Part shown: piece by piece, positions 1 to 6,842 of the stretch | How positions within the stretch are numbered: the first letter of the stretch is position 1 | Layout: the number at the start of each line of letters is the position of its first letter | Assembly (NCBI GenBank): GCA_964570205.1 | Contig: CAZMXI010000180.1 | Coordinates: 1-9,620 of the forward strand | Reading direction: 5' to 3' | DNA: 9,620 bases | From: CAZMXI01 sp964570205 | Lineage (GTDB): Bacteria > Planctomycetota > Phycisphaerae > Tepidisphaerales > Tepidisphaeraceae | Program-made: the position numbers and the translations under genes | The notes under the pieces: generated by a model | What the model was told of the DNA's origin: nothing | Seen by the model: only the letters and a program-made list of their open reading frames with translations | Databases searched by the model: none

Positions 1-26
1 CGTGTCACCTTGTCCCCTCAAGGCCG

Positions 27-50
27 CCTCCGTGCCTCCGTGACTCCGTG
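27..50. repeat. Three tandem 8-base units with core CTCCGTG
   Basis: Three copies of the heptamer CTCCGTG start at 28, 36 and 44, giving an exact 8-base period (unit NCTCCGTG, first base C, C, A), followed by GTTCAAC. It lies in the gene-free leader upstream of ribE. From memory, CTCCGTG/CACGGAG strings of this kind recur between genes in planctomycetes, acidobacteria and verrucomicrobia, but I could not check this. The rest of 1-168 shows no convincing gene, and I see no clear -35/-10 pair for ribE in it. Confidence 0.6.
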
Positions 51-168
51 GTTCAACCTCCCCACATACCCCGTGATTTCGACCCCATTTACGGCTAGCA
101 TAACGCACCGCGGCCAGCGCGCCGGCGCCGGCCAGACGACGGCTCGATCAGTATGCAGGCATAACCAT

Positions 169-759
169 ATGTTCACAGGCATTGTCGAAAAATACGTCAA
201 GGTCCTCGCCGTCAGCGATGGCCCCATGTTCCGCCGCCTTACCCTCGCCTCCGACTGGCCCGATGTCGCCCACGGCGAAAGCATCGCCGTCAACGGCTGC
301 TGCCTCACCATCGCCGAGCTCGCCCATGGCCAGATCGGCTTCGACGTCATCAAGGAAACCCTCGACAAGACCAACCTCGGCCTCATCAAGGCCGGCGACC
401 GCGTTAATGTCGAACGCGCCCTCCGCGTCGGCGACCGCCTCGACGGCCATTTCGTCCAGGGCCATATCGACGGCGTCGCCCGCCTCGTCAGAACCATCAG
501 CAACGACAACGAGTTCCGACTCGCCATCGAAGCCCCCCCCGACCTGCGCAAGTACCTCGTCCACAAGGGCTCCGTCTCCATCGACGGCGTCAGCCTCACC
601 ATCGCCGCCGTCAATGGCCCGCAGTTTGAAGTCGCCCTCATCCCCACCACCCTCAAGCTGACCACCCTGGGCGATCGGCCCATCGACTGGCCTTTCAACC
701 TCGAAACCGACATCGTCAGCAAGCACATCGTCGCCTGGCTGGAGGCGCGCGGAGTGTAA
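169..759 (+). CDS. ribE: Riboflavin synthase (alpha subunit type)
   Basis: Catalyses the dismutation of two 6,7-dimethyl-8-ribityllumazine molecules to riboflavin, the last step of riboflavin synthesis, in the cytoplasm. The 196-residue product starts with the family signature MFTGIVE. It shows the internal duplication of this trimeric enzyme: GESIAVNGCCLTI at residues 36-48 in the first barrel and KGSVSIDGVSLTI at 133-145 in the second. GHFVQGHIDG at 93-102 lies between them. Length matches the family (about 200). The frame is open upstream to position 10, but those 53 residues have no family counterpart and MFTGIVE is the conserved N-terminus, so ATG 169 is chosen. There is no good Shine-Dalgarno (only AGG about 9 bases before). 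pdxA starts 2 bases after the stop, so the two are probably co-transcribed. Codons end in C very strongly. Some genomes call this gene ribC. Confidence 0.95.
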   Translation: MFTGIVEKYVKVLAVSDGPMFRRLTLASDWPDVAHGESIAVNGCCLTIAELAHGQIGFDVIKETLDKTNLGLIKAGDRVNVERALRVGDRLDGHFVQGHIDGVARLVRTISNDNEFRLAIEAPPDLRKYLVHKGSVSIDGVSLTIAAVNGPQFEVALIPTTLKLTTLGDRPIDWPFNLETDIVSKHIVAWLEARGV

Positions 760-761
760 AA

Positions 762-1826
762 ATGACGGACTATCGGCCAACCATCGCGATCTCCATGGGC
801 GACCCCGCCGGCATCGGCGCTGAGGTCATCGTCAAGGCCCTGGCCGACCCCAACCTCCGCCACCGCGCCCGCTACATCGTCTACGGCATGAACGAGCTGC
901 TGCACTACGCCGCCGACCTCGCCGAGTTCGATGTCTTCTGGTGGCGCGACCAGTACAACGGCCGCCTACGCTCCTACCCCCACGACGCCGTCGTCGTCGA
1001 TTACGACCAGTACTCCATCCTTGGCACCGCCATCCGAGCCCCCAGCAAGATCGGCGGCGAAGCCTCCATGCGATTCTGCCTCGACGCCATCGAGGCCGCC
1101 CAGCGCAAGCTCGTCGATGCCGTCGTCACCGCACCCATCTCCAAGGAAAGCTGGAGAATGGCCGGCTATCACTTCCCCGGCCACACCGAGCTCTTCGCCC
1201 AGCGCACAGGCGCCCGCCGCTACAACATGATGTTCACCGGCGGGCCGCTCCGCGTCGTCCTCGCCACCGTCCACATCCCCCTCATGGGCATCTGGAACCG
1301 CCTCAACATCGGCGCTGTCTTCCAGCCCATCGAGCTCATGCACCAGACCCTCGTCGAGTGGTTCGACATCCCCAAACCCCGCATCGCCGTCGCCGGGTTA
1401 AACCCCCACGCCAGCGAAAATGGCCAGTTCGGCGATGAAGAAGAACGCATCATCGAGCCGGCCATTCTCATGGCCCGCCAGCAGGGCATCGACGCCAGCG
1501 GGCCCTATCCGCCCGACACCATCTTCCTCAAGGCCAGGCAGGGCGCGTTCGACGCCGTCGTCGCCATGTACCACGACCAGGGACTCATCGCCGTCAAGCT
1601 CCTGGCCTTCGAGCAGGCCGTCAACTGCACCATAGGCCTCCCCATCATCCGCACCAGCCCCGACCACGGCACCGCCTTCGACATCGTCGGCCGAAACAAC
1701 GCCAACCCCGGCTCCATGCACGCTGCCATCGAGCTCGCCATCGACCTCGCCGTTAAACGCAATGCCCGCGATGCCGCGGCACGGCAGGCCCAGCGGCAGC
1801 AACAGCCCCGCCCCGGTGAAACCTGA
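762..1826 (+). CDS. pdxA: 4-hydroxythreonine-4-phosphate dehydrogenase
   Basis: NAD-dependent, metal-dependent oxidation of 4-phosphohydroxy-L-threonine in the DXP-dependent pyridoxal 5'-phosphate pathway. The product of 354 residues opens with SMGDPAGIGAE (11-21). Substrate contacts PGHTE (His141, Thr142) and the three metal-binding histidines are present, by comparison with E. coli PdxA: HIPL (His171), LNPHASE (His216) and MYHDQG (His271). IIRTSPDHGTAFDIVGR (295-311) is the usual C-terminal block. The last 20 or so residues are a low-complexity Q/A/R tail. GGAG at 751-754 sits 7 bases before the ATG, inside the ribE end, so translation is likely coupled. A PdxA2-type paralogue acting on another 4-phosphorylated hydroxy acid cannot be excluded from sequence alone, since no other pdx gene is in view. 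Confidence 0.93.
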   Translation: MTDYRPTIAISMGDPAGIGAEVIVKALADPNLRHRARYIVYGMNELLHYAADLAEFDVFWWRDQYNGRLRSYPHDAVVVDYDQYSILGTAIRAPSKIGGEASMRFCLDAIEAAQRKLVDAVVTAPISKESWRMAGYHFPGHTELFAQRTGARRYNMMFTGGPLRVVLATVHIPLMGIWNRLNIGAVFQPIELMHQTLVEWFDIPKPRIAVAGLNPHASENGQFGDEEERIIEPAILMARQQGIDASGPYPPDTIFLKARQGAFDAVVAMYHDQGLIAVKLLAFEQAVNCTIGLPIIRTSPDHGTAFDIVGRNNANPGSMHAAIELAIDLAVKRNARDAAARQAQRQQQPRPGET

Positions 1827-1848
1827 TTCACCTCTATACCACCAAGCC

Positions 1849-2313
1849 ATGACCAGCGAAAAGGCGCTCAAAGTCATCATGCGAATCGAGGCCGTCATGG
1901 CCATGACCGCCATCGTGCCCATGGCCATGCCCCTGCCCTGGATGGATGCCATCCACCGCTGGCTCGGCCTCGGCCCCATGCCCCAGGGCCCGGTCGTCGA
2001 GTACCTCGCCCGCTCCATCTCCGGCATGTACGCCATCCTCGGCGCGTACCTCTGGCTGCTCTCGACCGACATCCGCCGCTACGCCGCCCCCATCCGCCTC
2101 TGGAGCATCGCCGTCGCCCTCTTCGGCGTCTGCCTGCTGGTCATCGACACGACCGCCGGCCTGCCGCTGTCCTGGATTCTCGGCGAAGGCCCGTTTCTCA
2201 TCCTCATGGGCGCTGTGGCGATCACGTTGCTTGGGCGCATCGACAAGGCCGCCCCGCCCCCGGCCGAAGAAAGGGAGGGACTCATCACCGCTTCTCAACA
2301 GACGCCGCGATGA
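1849..2313 (+). CDS. Small four-helix membrane protein, function unknown
   Basis: A 154-residue protein with about four membrane segments (roughly 10-28, 55-72, 83-100 and 108-128), then a polar tail. Readable landmarks are MPLPWMDAIHRWLGLG (27-42), VVEYLARSISGMYAILG (49-65) and ILGEGPFLILMG (110-121). I recall similar short proteins with an HRWLGLG-type motif annotated only as hypothetical in planctomycetes, and no function is known to me. The frame is open back to 1762 inside pdxA. ATG 1849 is preferred because it gives a compact protein and lies 22 bases after the pdxA stop, although no Shine-Dalgarno is visible before it. It is likely third in the ribE-pdxA operon. Its 3' end overlaps the convergent peptidase gene by 29 bases. 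Confidence 0.75.
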   Translation: MTSEKALKVIMRIEAVMAMTAIVPMAMPLPWMDAIHRWLGLGPMPQGPVVEYLARSISGMYAILGAYLWLLSTDIRRYAAPIRLWSIAVALFGVCLLVIDTTAGLPLSWILGEGPFLILMGAVAITLLGRIDKAAPPPAEEREGLITASQQTPR

Positions 2314-3799
2314 ACTTCGCCACATCCTCCCCCAGCCGCACCAGCGCTTGGCGGTTGTGGTACATCATGTGCCCGCCCAGGTAGTACGTCTGGGTGATGT
2401 TGCCCGCGATGGCCTTGGGCAGGCCCATGTGGCTCACGGTGTAGTCGGTCGCGAAATAGGGCGTCGCCAGGTCGAAATACCCACTGGCCACCAGCACCTT
2501 CAGGTGCGGGTGCTTGACCATCGCGTTGCGCAGGTCATCGGCCACGTTCAGGTAGCCTTCGTTGCCCCGGCCAAAGTTCCACGGATGGACCTTCCCGCTG
2601 AGCACCTCGTAAGGCAGGTCGCTCTCGAACCGCAGCGACTGCCGCACGAACTGGTTGAACGCCGCGGTGTACGCGGGCAGGTAGCGGCTCAGGCTCGGGT
2701 CATAGTCGGCGTGGCTCGCCGTCGGCTGGATGTCCTGCCCGGTGATGCGGGCGTCAAACCGGCCGATCACCAGCCCCTTGTCCTCGAGCAGCAGCTTGCG
2801 GAACTGGTCCGGCCGGATCCGCAGGTCGCTCTTGAGGATCAGCGCCTCGCTCAGCCCCGTCAGCCGCGCCAGTTGGGTGGCGACGGCCTTGCGCTGCTCG
2901 GCATCAAGCGCTGCGCCCCTGGCCAGGGCTGGCGTGTACGTGTCGAGGGTGAACCGCTCGGCCTCCTTCATCGCCTTGCCCAGGTCCTCCTGCAGGGCAT
3001 CGGGCAGCTCGCGGTGATACCACGCGATGGCGGTGTAGGCCGGCAGGTAGAGGGCATAGGGCAGGTCGTTGCCGTGGCTGGGCGAGATCGTCTGGAAGTT
3101 CAGCACGGTCGAGATCAGCATGATCCCGTTCAGGGCGATGCCATAGCGGTCGGCCAGGTAATCGGACAGCGCTGCGGCCCGGGTCGTCCCGTAGCTCTCG
3201 CCGGCCAGGAACCGCGGGCTCTGCCACCGCTCGTAGCGGGTGATATAGAGGCGGATGAAATCGGCGACGGAGGAGACATCCTCGCGGACCCCATAGAACT
3301 GCTCGGGCTTTTCGCCGGGCAGCGGCCGGCTGTAGCCCGTGCCCACGGGGTCGATGAAGACCAGGTCGGTGGAGGCCAGCCACGTCGCCTCGTTGTCCAC
3401 GAGTTGGTAAGGCGGCGATGGCGGGTTGCCGGCCTCGTCGGCCCACAGGATGCGCTTGGGCCCGACGGTTCCCAGGTGCAGCCACACCGATGCCGCGCCC
3501 GGCCCGCCGTTGAACACGAACGTGACCGGCCGCCGCGCGTCGGCTGTGCCATCGCTCAGCCTGTCGTACGCGATGTAGAAGAAATTGGCGCGTTCCTTGC
3601 CGGTGTCATCCTTGAGGCCCATGTAGCCGGCCGTAGCGCGATACCGGATCGCCTGGCCGCCAATCTTCAGCTCATGCTCCGTCGTCGAGAGCCGGTCGCT
3701 CGCCTTCGCGGCCTGGGTCTGCGGCTGCGTTGCCGGCCCCGCCGCGGACACCGCTACGCACATGCACAGGGAGAGCAGAAAGATGCGCAATGCTTTCAT
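2285..3799 (-). CDS. Exported S10-family serine carboxypeptidase-like protein
   Basis: 504 residues with an N-terminal signal peptide (MKALRIFLLSLCMCVAVSAA; cleavage likely near residue 20), so it acts outside the cytoplasm. The alpha/beta-hydrolase fold of peptidase family S10 is recognisable. The oxyanion-hole strand is VFNGGPGAAS (95-104). The nucleophile elbow is GESYGT, with Ser202. The acid is in ASGYFDLATPY (Asp443) and the catalytic histidine in YYLGGHMMYHN (His477). All triad members are present in the right order, so it should be active, probably releasing C-terminal residues from peptides. The closest type is the bacterial group often annotated 'peptidase S10 serine carboxypeptidase'. 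An SD-like GGAGGG directly abuts the ATG and is too close to be a normal RBS. The gene is monocistronic and converges on the ribE operon. Confidence 0.92.
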   Translation of the reverse strand: MKALRIFLLSLCMCVAVSAAGPATQPQTQAAKASDRLSTTEHELKIGGQAIRYRATAGYMGLKDDTGKERANFFYIAYDRLSDGTADARRPVTFVFNGGPGAASVWLHLGTVGPKRILWADEAGNPPSPPYQLVDNEATWLASTDLVFIDPVGTGYSRPLPGEKPEQFYGVREDVSSVADFIRLYITRYERWQSPRFLAGESYGTTRAAALSDYLADRYGIALNGIMLISTVLNFQTISPSHGNDLPYALYLPAYTAIAWYHRELPDALQEDLGKAMKEAERFTLDTYTPALARGAALDAEQRKAVATQLARLTGLSEALILKSDLRIRPDQFRKLLLEDKGLVIGRFDARITGQDIQPTASHADYDPSLSRYLPAYTAAFNQFVRQSLRFESDLPYEVLSGKVHPWNFGRGNEGYLNVADDLRNAMVKHPHLKVLVASGYFDLATPYFATDYTVSHMGLPKAIAGNITQTYYLGGHMMYHNRQALVRLGEDVAKFIAASVEKR

Positions 3800-3805
3800 C
3801 CCTCC

Positions 3806-3836
3806 ATCATATCAGATGTCGAAGACCGGCGGGCAA
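3806..3836 (-). promoter_or_regulatory. Candidate promoter for the S10 peptidase, possibly leaderless
   Basis: On the minus strand TTGCCC (3836-3831) and TATGAT (3811-3806) are 19 bases apart. The -10-like TATGAT matches 5 of 6 consensus bases and ends 6 bases before the ATG at 3799, so a transcript would begin at or next to the start codon. The -35 match is weak and the spacer long. Confidence 0.35.
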
Positions 3837-3863
3837 GTCGGGTCCGGCAGCTCGACGGCGATC

Positions 3864-3893
3864 AAAAAGGCCCGGGCATGTCAGCCCGGGCCT
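3864..3893 (-). terminator. Intrinsic terminator of the purE-FHA-membrane gene cluster
   Basis: Perfect inverted repeat GGCCCGGGC (3869-3877) and GCCCGGGCC (3884-3892), extended by one A-T pair (3868/3893), with a 6-base loop. Read on the minus strand, the GC-rich 9-10 bp stem is followed by five T (complement of 3868-3864). It lies 22 bases beyond the stop codon at 3915. Confidence 0.88.
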
Positions 3894-3914
3894 GGCAGAA
3901 AAGGAGCGAGAGGC

Positions 3915-4646
3915 TCACTTCTTCTTGTCACCGCCTCCGCCGCCAGCGCCGGCGGGCGCTGCGGGGGAGTAGTTCTGCTGGAAGATCAGGCCGAGAATGG
4001 CGGGGATCAGCACCGCGATCGGGAAAATCAGCGGCTGGGCGGAGATGTTCTTCAGCACCGCCGGGGCGAAATCGGGGTGCTTGAAGGCCAGGCCGAGCAG
4101 GCCGATCATGACCATCACCGCCCCTTGCAGGCTGGTGTACATGATGATGCTGCCGCGGAAGAGGATGAAGGCGAACAGGCCGAAGCCCACGAGGCCGGTC
4201 ATGCCGCCGGCCCAGTCGAAGGCGGGATCGAGGCCGGCCATGCGCCAGGCGGCCGCCCCGACGACCAGCCCGCAGATGCCGCCGATCAGCGCGACCGCCC
4301 ATTTCATGAGCGGCCACGCCGCCGAACCGCAGACCAGCGCGCCCAGGAAGCCGCCGGCCAGCATGTAACCGCCCTGCTGCTGGCCGATCATGGTTCCGAC
4401 GTAGCCGCCGATCAGCGCCGAGTTCAGCGTGATCAGCGCTTTGTACCACGACCAGCCGTACAACAGGTAAACGACACCGATCACGATCAGCAGCAGCGCT
4501 GTGCCAACCCCCATCTGCTGGCACCAGGTCATGACATCCGTCTGCGCCGGCAGGTGGGCGACCGGCTCGAACGAAGAGCCCGCGCCTGTGCTGCGCGCGG
4601 TGTTCGCCGTCGCCCTGGCGGCCGCAGCAAGTAGAGTGGAGTACAT
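3915..4646 (-). CDS. Polytopic membrane protein, TMEM198/DUF4203-like topology
   Basis: 243 residues. After a Ser/Thr/Ala-rich N-terminal stretch of about 45 residues come about seven hydrophobic segments (roughly 47-63, 70-86, 92-110, 115-134, 148-166, 170-188 and 205-222). The helices are rich in small residues, for example ALIGGYVGTMIG (77-88) and LIGGICGLVVGAAAW (120-134). The tail is glycine-rich and ends in DKKK. Helix number and glycine spacing recall the TM7SF3/TMEM198 (DUF4203) group, but I see no diagnostic motif, so this is a topology-level suggestion. ATG 4646 is chosen because AGGGAG (complement of 4654-4659) sits 7 bases upstream. The frame is open to 5003, but that extension lies inside the upstream gene and is compositionally non-protein-like. 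This is the last gene before the terminator. Confidence 0.75.
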   Translation of the reverse strand: MYSTLLAAAARATANTARSTGAGSSFEPVAHLPAQTDVMTWCQQMGVGTALLLIVIGVVYLLYGWSWYKALITLNSALIGGYVGTMIGQQQGGYMLAGGFLGALVCGSAAWPLMKWAVALIGGICGLVVGAAAWRMAGLDPAFDWAGGMTGLVGFGLFAFILFRGSIIMYTSLQGAVMVMIGLLGLAFKHPDFAPAVLKNISAQPLIFPIAVLIPAILGLIFQQNYSPAAPAGAGGGGGDKKK

Positions 4647-4714
4647 AGTCAGTCTCCCTGCTGTTTCACACTCAAGAACACACGATTCGACCACATGACA
4701 GCGCCACTGGCATC

Positions 4715-4733
4715 GCCGGCCCGCTAGGCCGGC
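4715..4733 (-). other. GC-rich hairpin across the stop codon of the upstream membrane gene
   Basis: GCCGGCC (4715-4721) and GGCCGGC (4727-4733) form a perfect 7-bp stem around a 5-base loop that contains the TAG stop codon (complement of 4724-4726). No T-run follows, so it is not an ordinary intrinsic terminator. It could stabilise mRNA or limit read-through into the last gene. Confidence 0.45.
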
Positions 4734-5452
4734 TTCGCGGCTTTGGCGACGGCCTTGGCCTTGGGCTTGCGGAGCAGGCGCAACTGCACCAGCGCCCCGC
4801 CCAGCACCAGACCGGCCAGGATCGCCAGTTGCGTGCCGTGTTGCTCCGGCATGCGGTCCAGCAACTGCGGCTGCGAGAGCGACATCGCCACGCCGCCGCA
4901 CACGATCATCACACTCATCCCCAGCAGGCTGAAGAACAGCCCTGTTCCCAGCCGCGGCAGAAACACCCCGACCGCCAGCCCGATGGCCGCGGCGACGCCG
5001 CACACCGCCGGGCCGACCTGACGCAGCGCGGTGGGCATGTCATCCCAGACTTCGGTGATGTGCTTCACCAGGCTGGTCTTGTCCGGCCAGTCCAGCAGCT
5101 CGGCGCCGGTTTTCGGACTGTAATGGTGCACCACCCCGACTGCCCCCCACAGCGCCAGCAGCAGCGCCAGCCCCACTGTCGTCCACAGCCGCGACCCGGC
5201 ATAGGCGCTCATGCCCAGGACCAGGGCGCCGGCGGTCGCCGTGGCCCAGGAACTGACCGGCAGATCCAGCCAGCGCGGCAATTGCAGCCCCAGCCAGGCG
5301 CCCAGCGCCACGGCGATCAGCGCGATGACCGACCGGCCCATCCGCGCCCCGGCCAGCCACAGCACCAGGCCCACGAGCGCGGACGCTGAAGCAAGCATGG
5401 TTGCGGTGCGCGTTGCTTCCGCGGGCACGTGTTGGACCAGTTGCTCAAGCAT
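4724..5452 (-). CDS. Polytopic membrane protein of about seven helices, function unknown
   Basis: 242 residues from ATG 5452. Hydrophobic segments lie at roughly 20-36, 41-57, 68-84, 89-107, 146-163, 169-190 and 208-225. A loop of about 38 residues between the fourth and fifth segments (109-145) contains WPDKTSLVKHITEVWDDMP (122-140). The C-terminus is lysine/alanine-rich (RKPKAKAVAKAAKPA). The glycine-rich helix pairs and seven-segment plan resemble the next gene downstream, so the two may be distant paralogues or partners. The frame can start 12 bases earlier at GTG 5464, but the only SD-like sequence (AGGA) would then be 1 base from the start. From ATG 5452 it is about 13 bases away, also imperfect. 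The start is therefore uncertain by four codons. The stop of the FHA gene is about 80 bases upstream. Confidence 0.75.
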   Translation of the reverse strand: MLEQLVQHVPAEATRTATMLASASALVGLVLWLAGARMGRSVIALIAVALGAWLGLQLPRWLDLPVSSWATATAGALVLGMSAYAGSRLWTTVGLALLLALWGAVGVVHHYSPKTGAELLDWPDKTSLVKHITEVWDDMPTALRQVGPAVCGVAAAIGLAVGVFLPRLGTGLFFSLLGMSVMIVCGGVAMSLSQPQLLDRMPEQHGTQLAILAGLVLGGALVQLRLLRKPKAKAVAKAAKPA

Positions 5453-5534
5453 GGGCGTTGCCACTTCCTGATTATCGACCAGGCGCCCCGCTTTCCATTG
5501 GTGATTCCCCCCAACCCTGGCGGGTTGATCCCCA

Positions 5535-6818
5535 TCATCTGCCCTGCCACGGCAGCCGTCGCGTCGTTTTCACGCTTCGCAGCACCGCGGCGGCCCAGGC
5601 TTCATATCTGGCCCGATCACGTTCAATCCGCCCCATCGAAAGCTGGCCCGGATCGGCGATATTCGGGGCCACTTCACCGGAAAAGCCCATGTCGGCCGTC
5701 AGCACACCATTGGCCATCGCACGCTGGCCCTCCAGGCGCTGTCGTTCCTTCTGGAGCTTCGCCTTGTGCTCGGCCTCGGTCTCGGCGGCGATTTGCAGGT
5801 CCAGGTCCGCCATTTCCGCAGCCAGCCGGCGACGGGTGTCGTCCAATTCCCTGATCCGGTCCCACCAGAGCCGATCCAGGGCCTCGGCGAGGTACTGCCG
5901 GAGCTCCGCCTCAAACTCGCCCGGGTGGTGGGTCCGATAATCCTCGATGGTCCAGATCAGCCGGGCCATGTCATCGCCGTCGCGCGCCTCCATGAGCAGC
6001 TTCCAGGCCTCCTCCTGTTTTCGGGGGTCGGCAGGCTCGGCTGGATGGGCGGGCGCAACATTGTCGCTGCGATCAATCCGCGCCGAGGGAGTCGGCGTCG
6101 CAGGCATACGCTGAGCAGGTTCGGGAGGAAAGTCAAAAATGCTCTTCTGGCCTCCCGCGGGGCCGGCCGTCGCCGGCTGCGGCGTCTGGCGTGCGCGCTC
6201 GGCCTCGCGCCTGATGCCGATCTGGTGTATCGTCAGCCATGCCGCGAGGATCAACATGGCGGCGATGACCACGCCGATGGCAACGAACGTGCCCTGGTCC
6301 ATGCCGCGTTTGCGCGCCATTCGCCGCCGAGGCGATGACCCGAGCGCGGACGTTTGCTGGTCGAGGGGCCAGTAATCGTCCGCCTGTTCCGGCGATGGGT
6401 CTTCGGTCACGGGCTGTGGCTCGGTCGGCTTGGGCTGCGGAGAGGGTGCGAATAGGGTCGGCACCGCCGGCCTGACGGCCCCGCTCCCGGTCGGGCGGCC
6501 GCCGCCCATGGGGTCCAACTCGATCCGCGGTGCGGTTGTTCCAACGCCCAGCGTGATGACATCGCCGCTCTTGACGTAAACGGGTTCGACGGTTCTATGT
6601 TCATTGACGTAGGTGCCCCAGGGGCTGCCGCCATCCTGCAACACCCACTGCCCTTCATGCATGTACAAAACGCAATGTGTCGGGGCGACGGTCCCGACGG
6701 GCACCCGGATGTCGCAGTCGGCGCTTCGGCCGACGCGGATCGGTCGATCCGCGTCGCGGGCCTCGATGTCGATCAACCGCGAACCCAGCACGTGCCGAAC
6801 CCGCACCTGCATGCCCAT
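5535..6818 (-). CDS. FHA-domain single-pass membrane protein with coiled coil
   Basis: 427 residues. The N-terminal forkhead-associated domain spans about 5-95: IRVGRSADCDIRV (27-39, with the conserved Arg31), then APTHCVLYMHEGQWVLQD (45-62), GTYVNE (68-73) and GDVITLG (85-91). A Pro-rich linker (100-175) leads to an RRRMARKR cluster and one membrane helix (about 177-198). A second Pro-rich stretch (210-265) and a charged helical region follow, with a likely coiled coil at about 319-366. With the RRRMARKR cluster before the helix, the FHA part is expected in the cytoplasm and the coiled coil outside. FHA domains normally bind phosphothreonine. Here the usual serine before His48 is Ala45 and the usual Asn of the S-N-G-T motif is Trp67, so classic binding is doubtful. 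ATG 6818 has GGGAG 7 bases upstream and lies 24 bases after purE. No kinase gene is in view. Confidence 0.85.
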   Translation of the reverse strand: MGMQVRVRHVLGSRLIDIEARDADRPIRVGRSADCDIRVPVGTVAPTHCVLYMHEGQWVLQDGGSPWGTYVNEHRTVEPVYVKSGDVITLGVGTTAPRIELDPMGGGRPTGSGAVRPAVPTLFAPSPQPKPTEPQPVTEDPSPEQADDYWPLDQQTSALGSSPRRRMARKRGMDQGTFVAIGVVIAAMLILAAWLTIHQIGIRREAERARQTPQPATAGPAGGQKSIFDFPPEPAQRMPATPTPSARIDRSDNVAPAHPAEPADPRKQEEAWKLLMEARDGDDMARLIWTIEDYRTHHPGEFEAELRQYLAEALDRLWWDRIRELDDTRRRLAAEMADLDLQIAAETEAEHKAKLQKERQRLEGQRAMANGVLTADMGFSGEVAPNIADPGQLSMGRIERDRARYEAWAAAVLRSVKTTRRLPWQGR

Positions 6819-6842
6819 GGCCCATCTCCCGCCGCTTATCGC

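Noticed and set aside
10..168. 53-residue N-terminal extension of riboflavin synthase
   Set aside because: It covers the CTCCGTG repeat and is not family-like; MFTGIVE is the conserved N-terminus.
18..905. Long minus-strand frames opposite ribE and pdxA (18-905 and 148-780)
   Set aside because: They mirror the C-rich codons of the real genes, giving acidic or Ser/Arg-rich junk with no domain.
1946..4084. Stop-free + strand frame of 712 codons
   Set aside because: It runs antisense to the S10 peptidase, whose triad and signal peptide are clear. The translation is low-complexity and motif-free, an effect of high GC.
4647..5003. 118-residue extension of the last membrane gene
   Set aside because: It lies in another frame inside the upstream membrane gene, is Arg/Gly-rich, and ATG 4646 has AGGGAG 7 bases before it.
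5512..5527. CAACCC-TGGC-GGGTTG hairpin between the FHA and membrane genes
   Set aside because: A 6-bp stem with no T-run on either strand is too weak to call a terminator or regulator.
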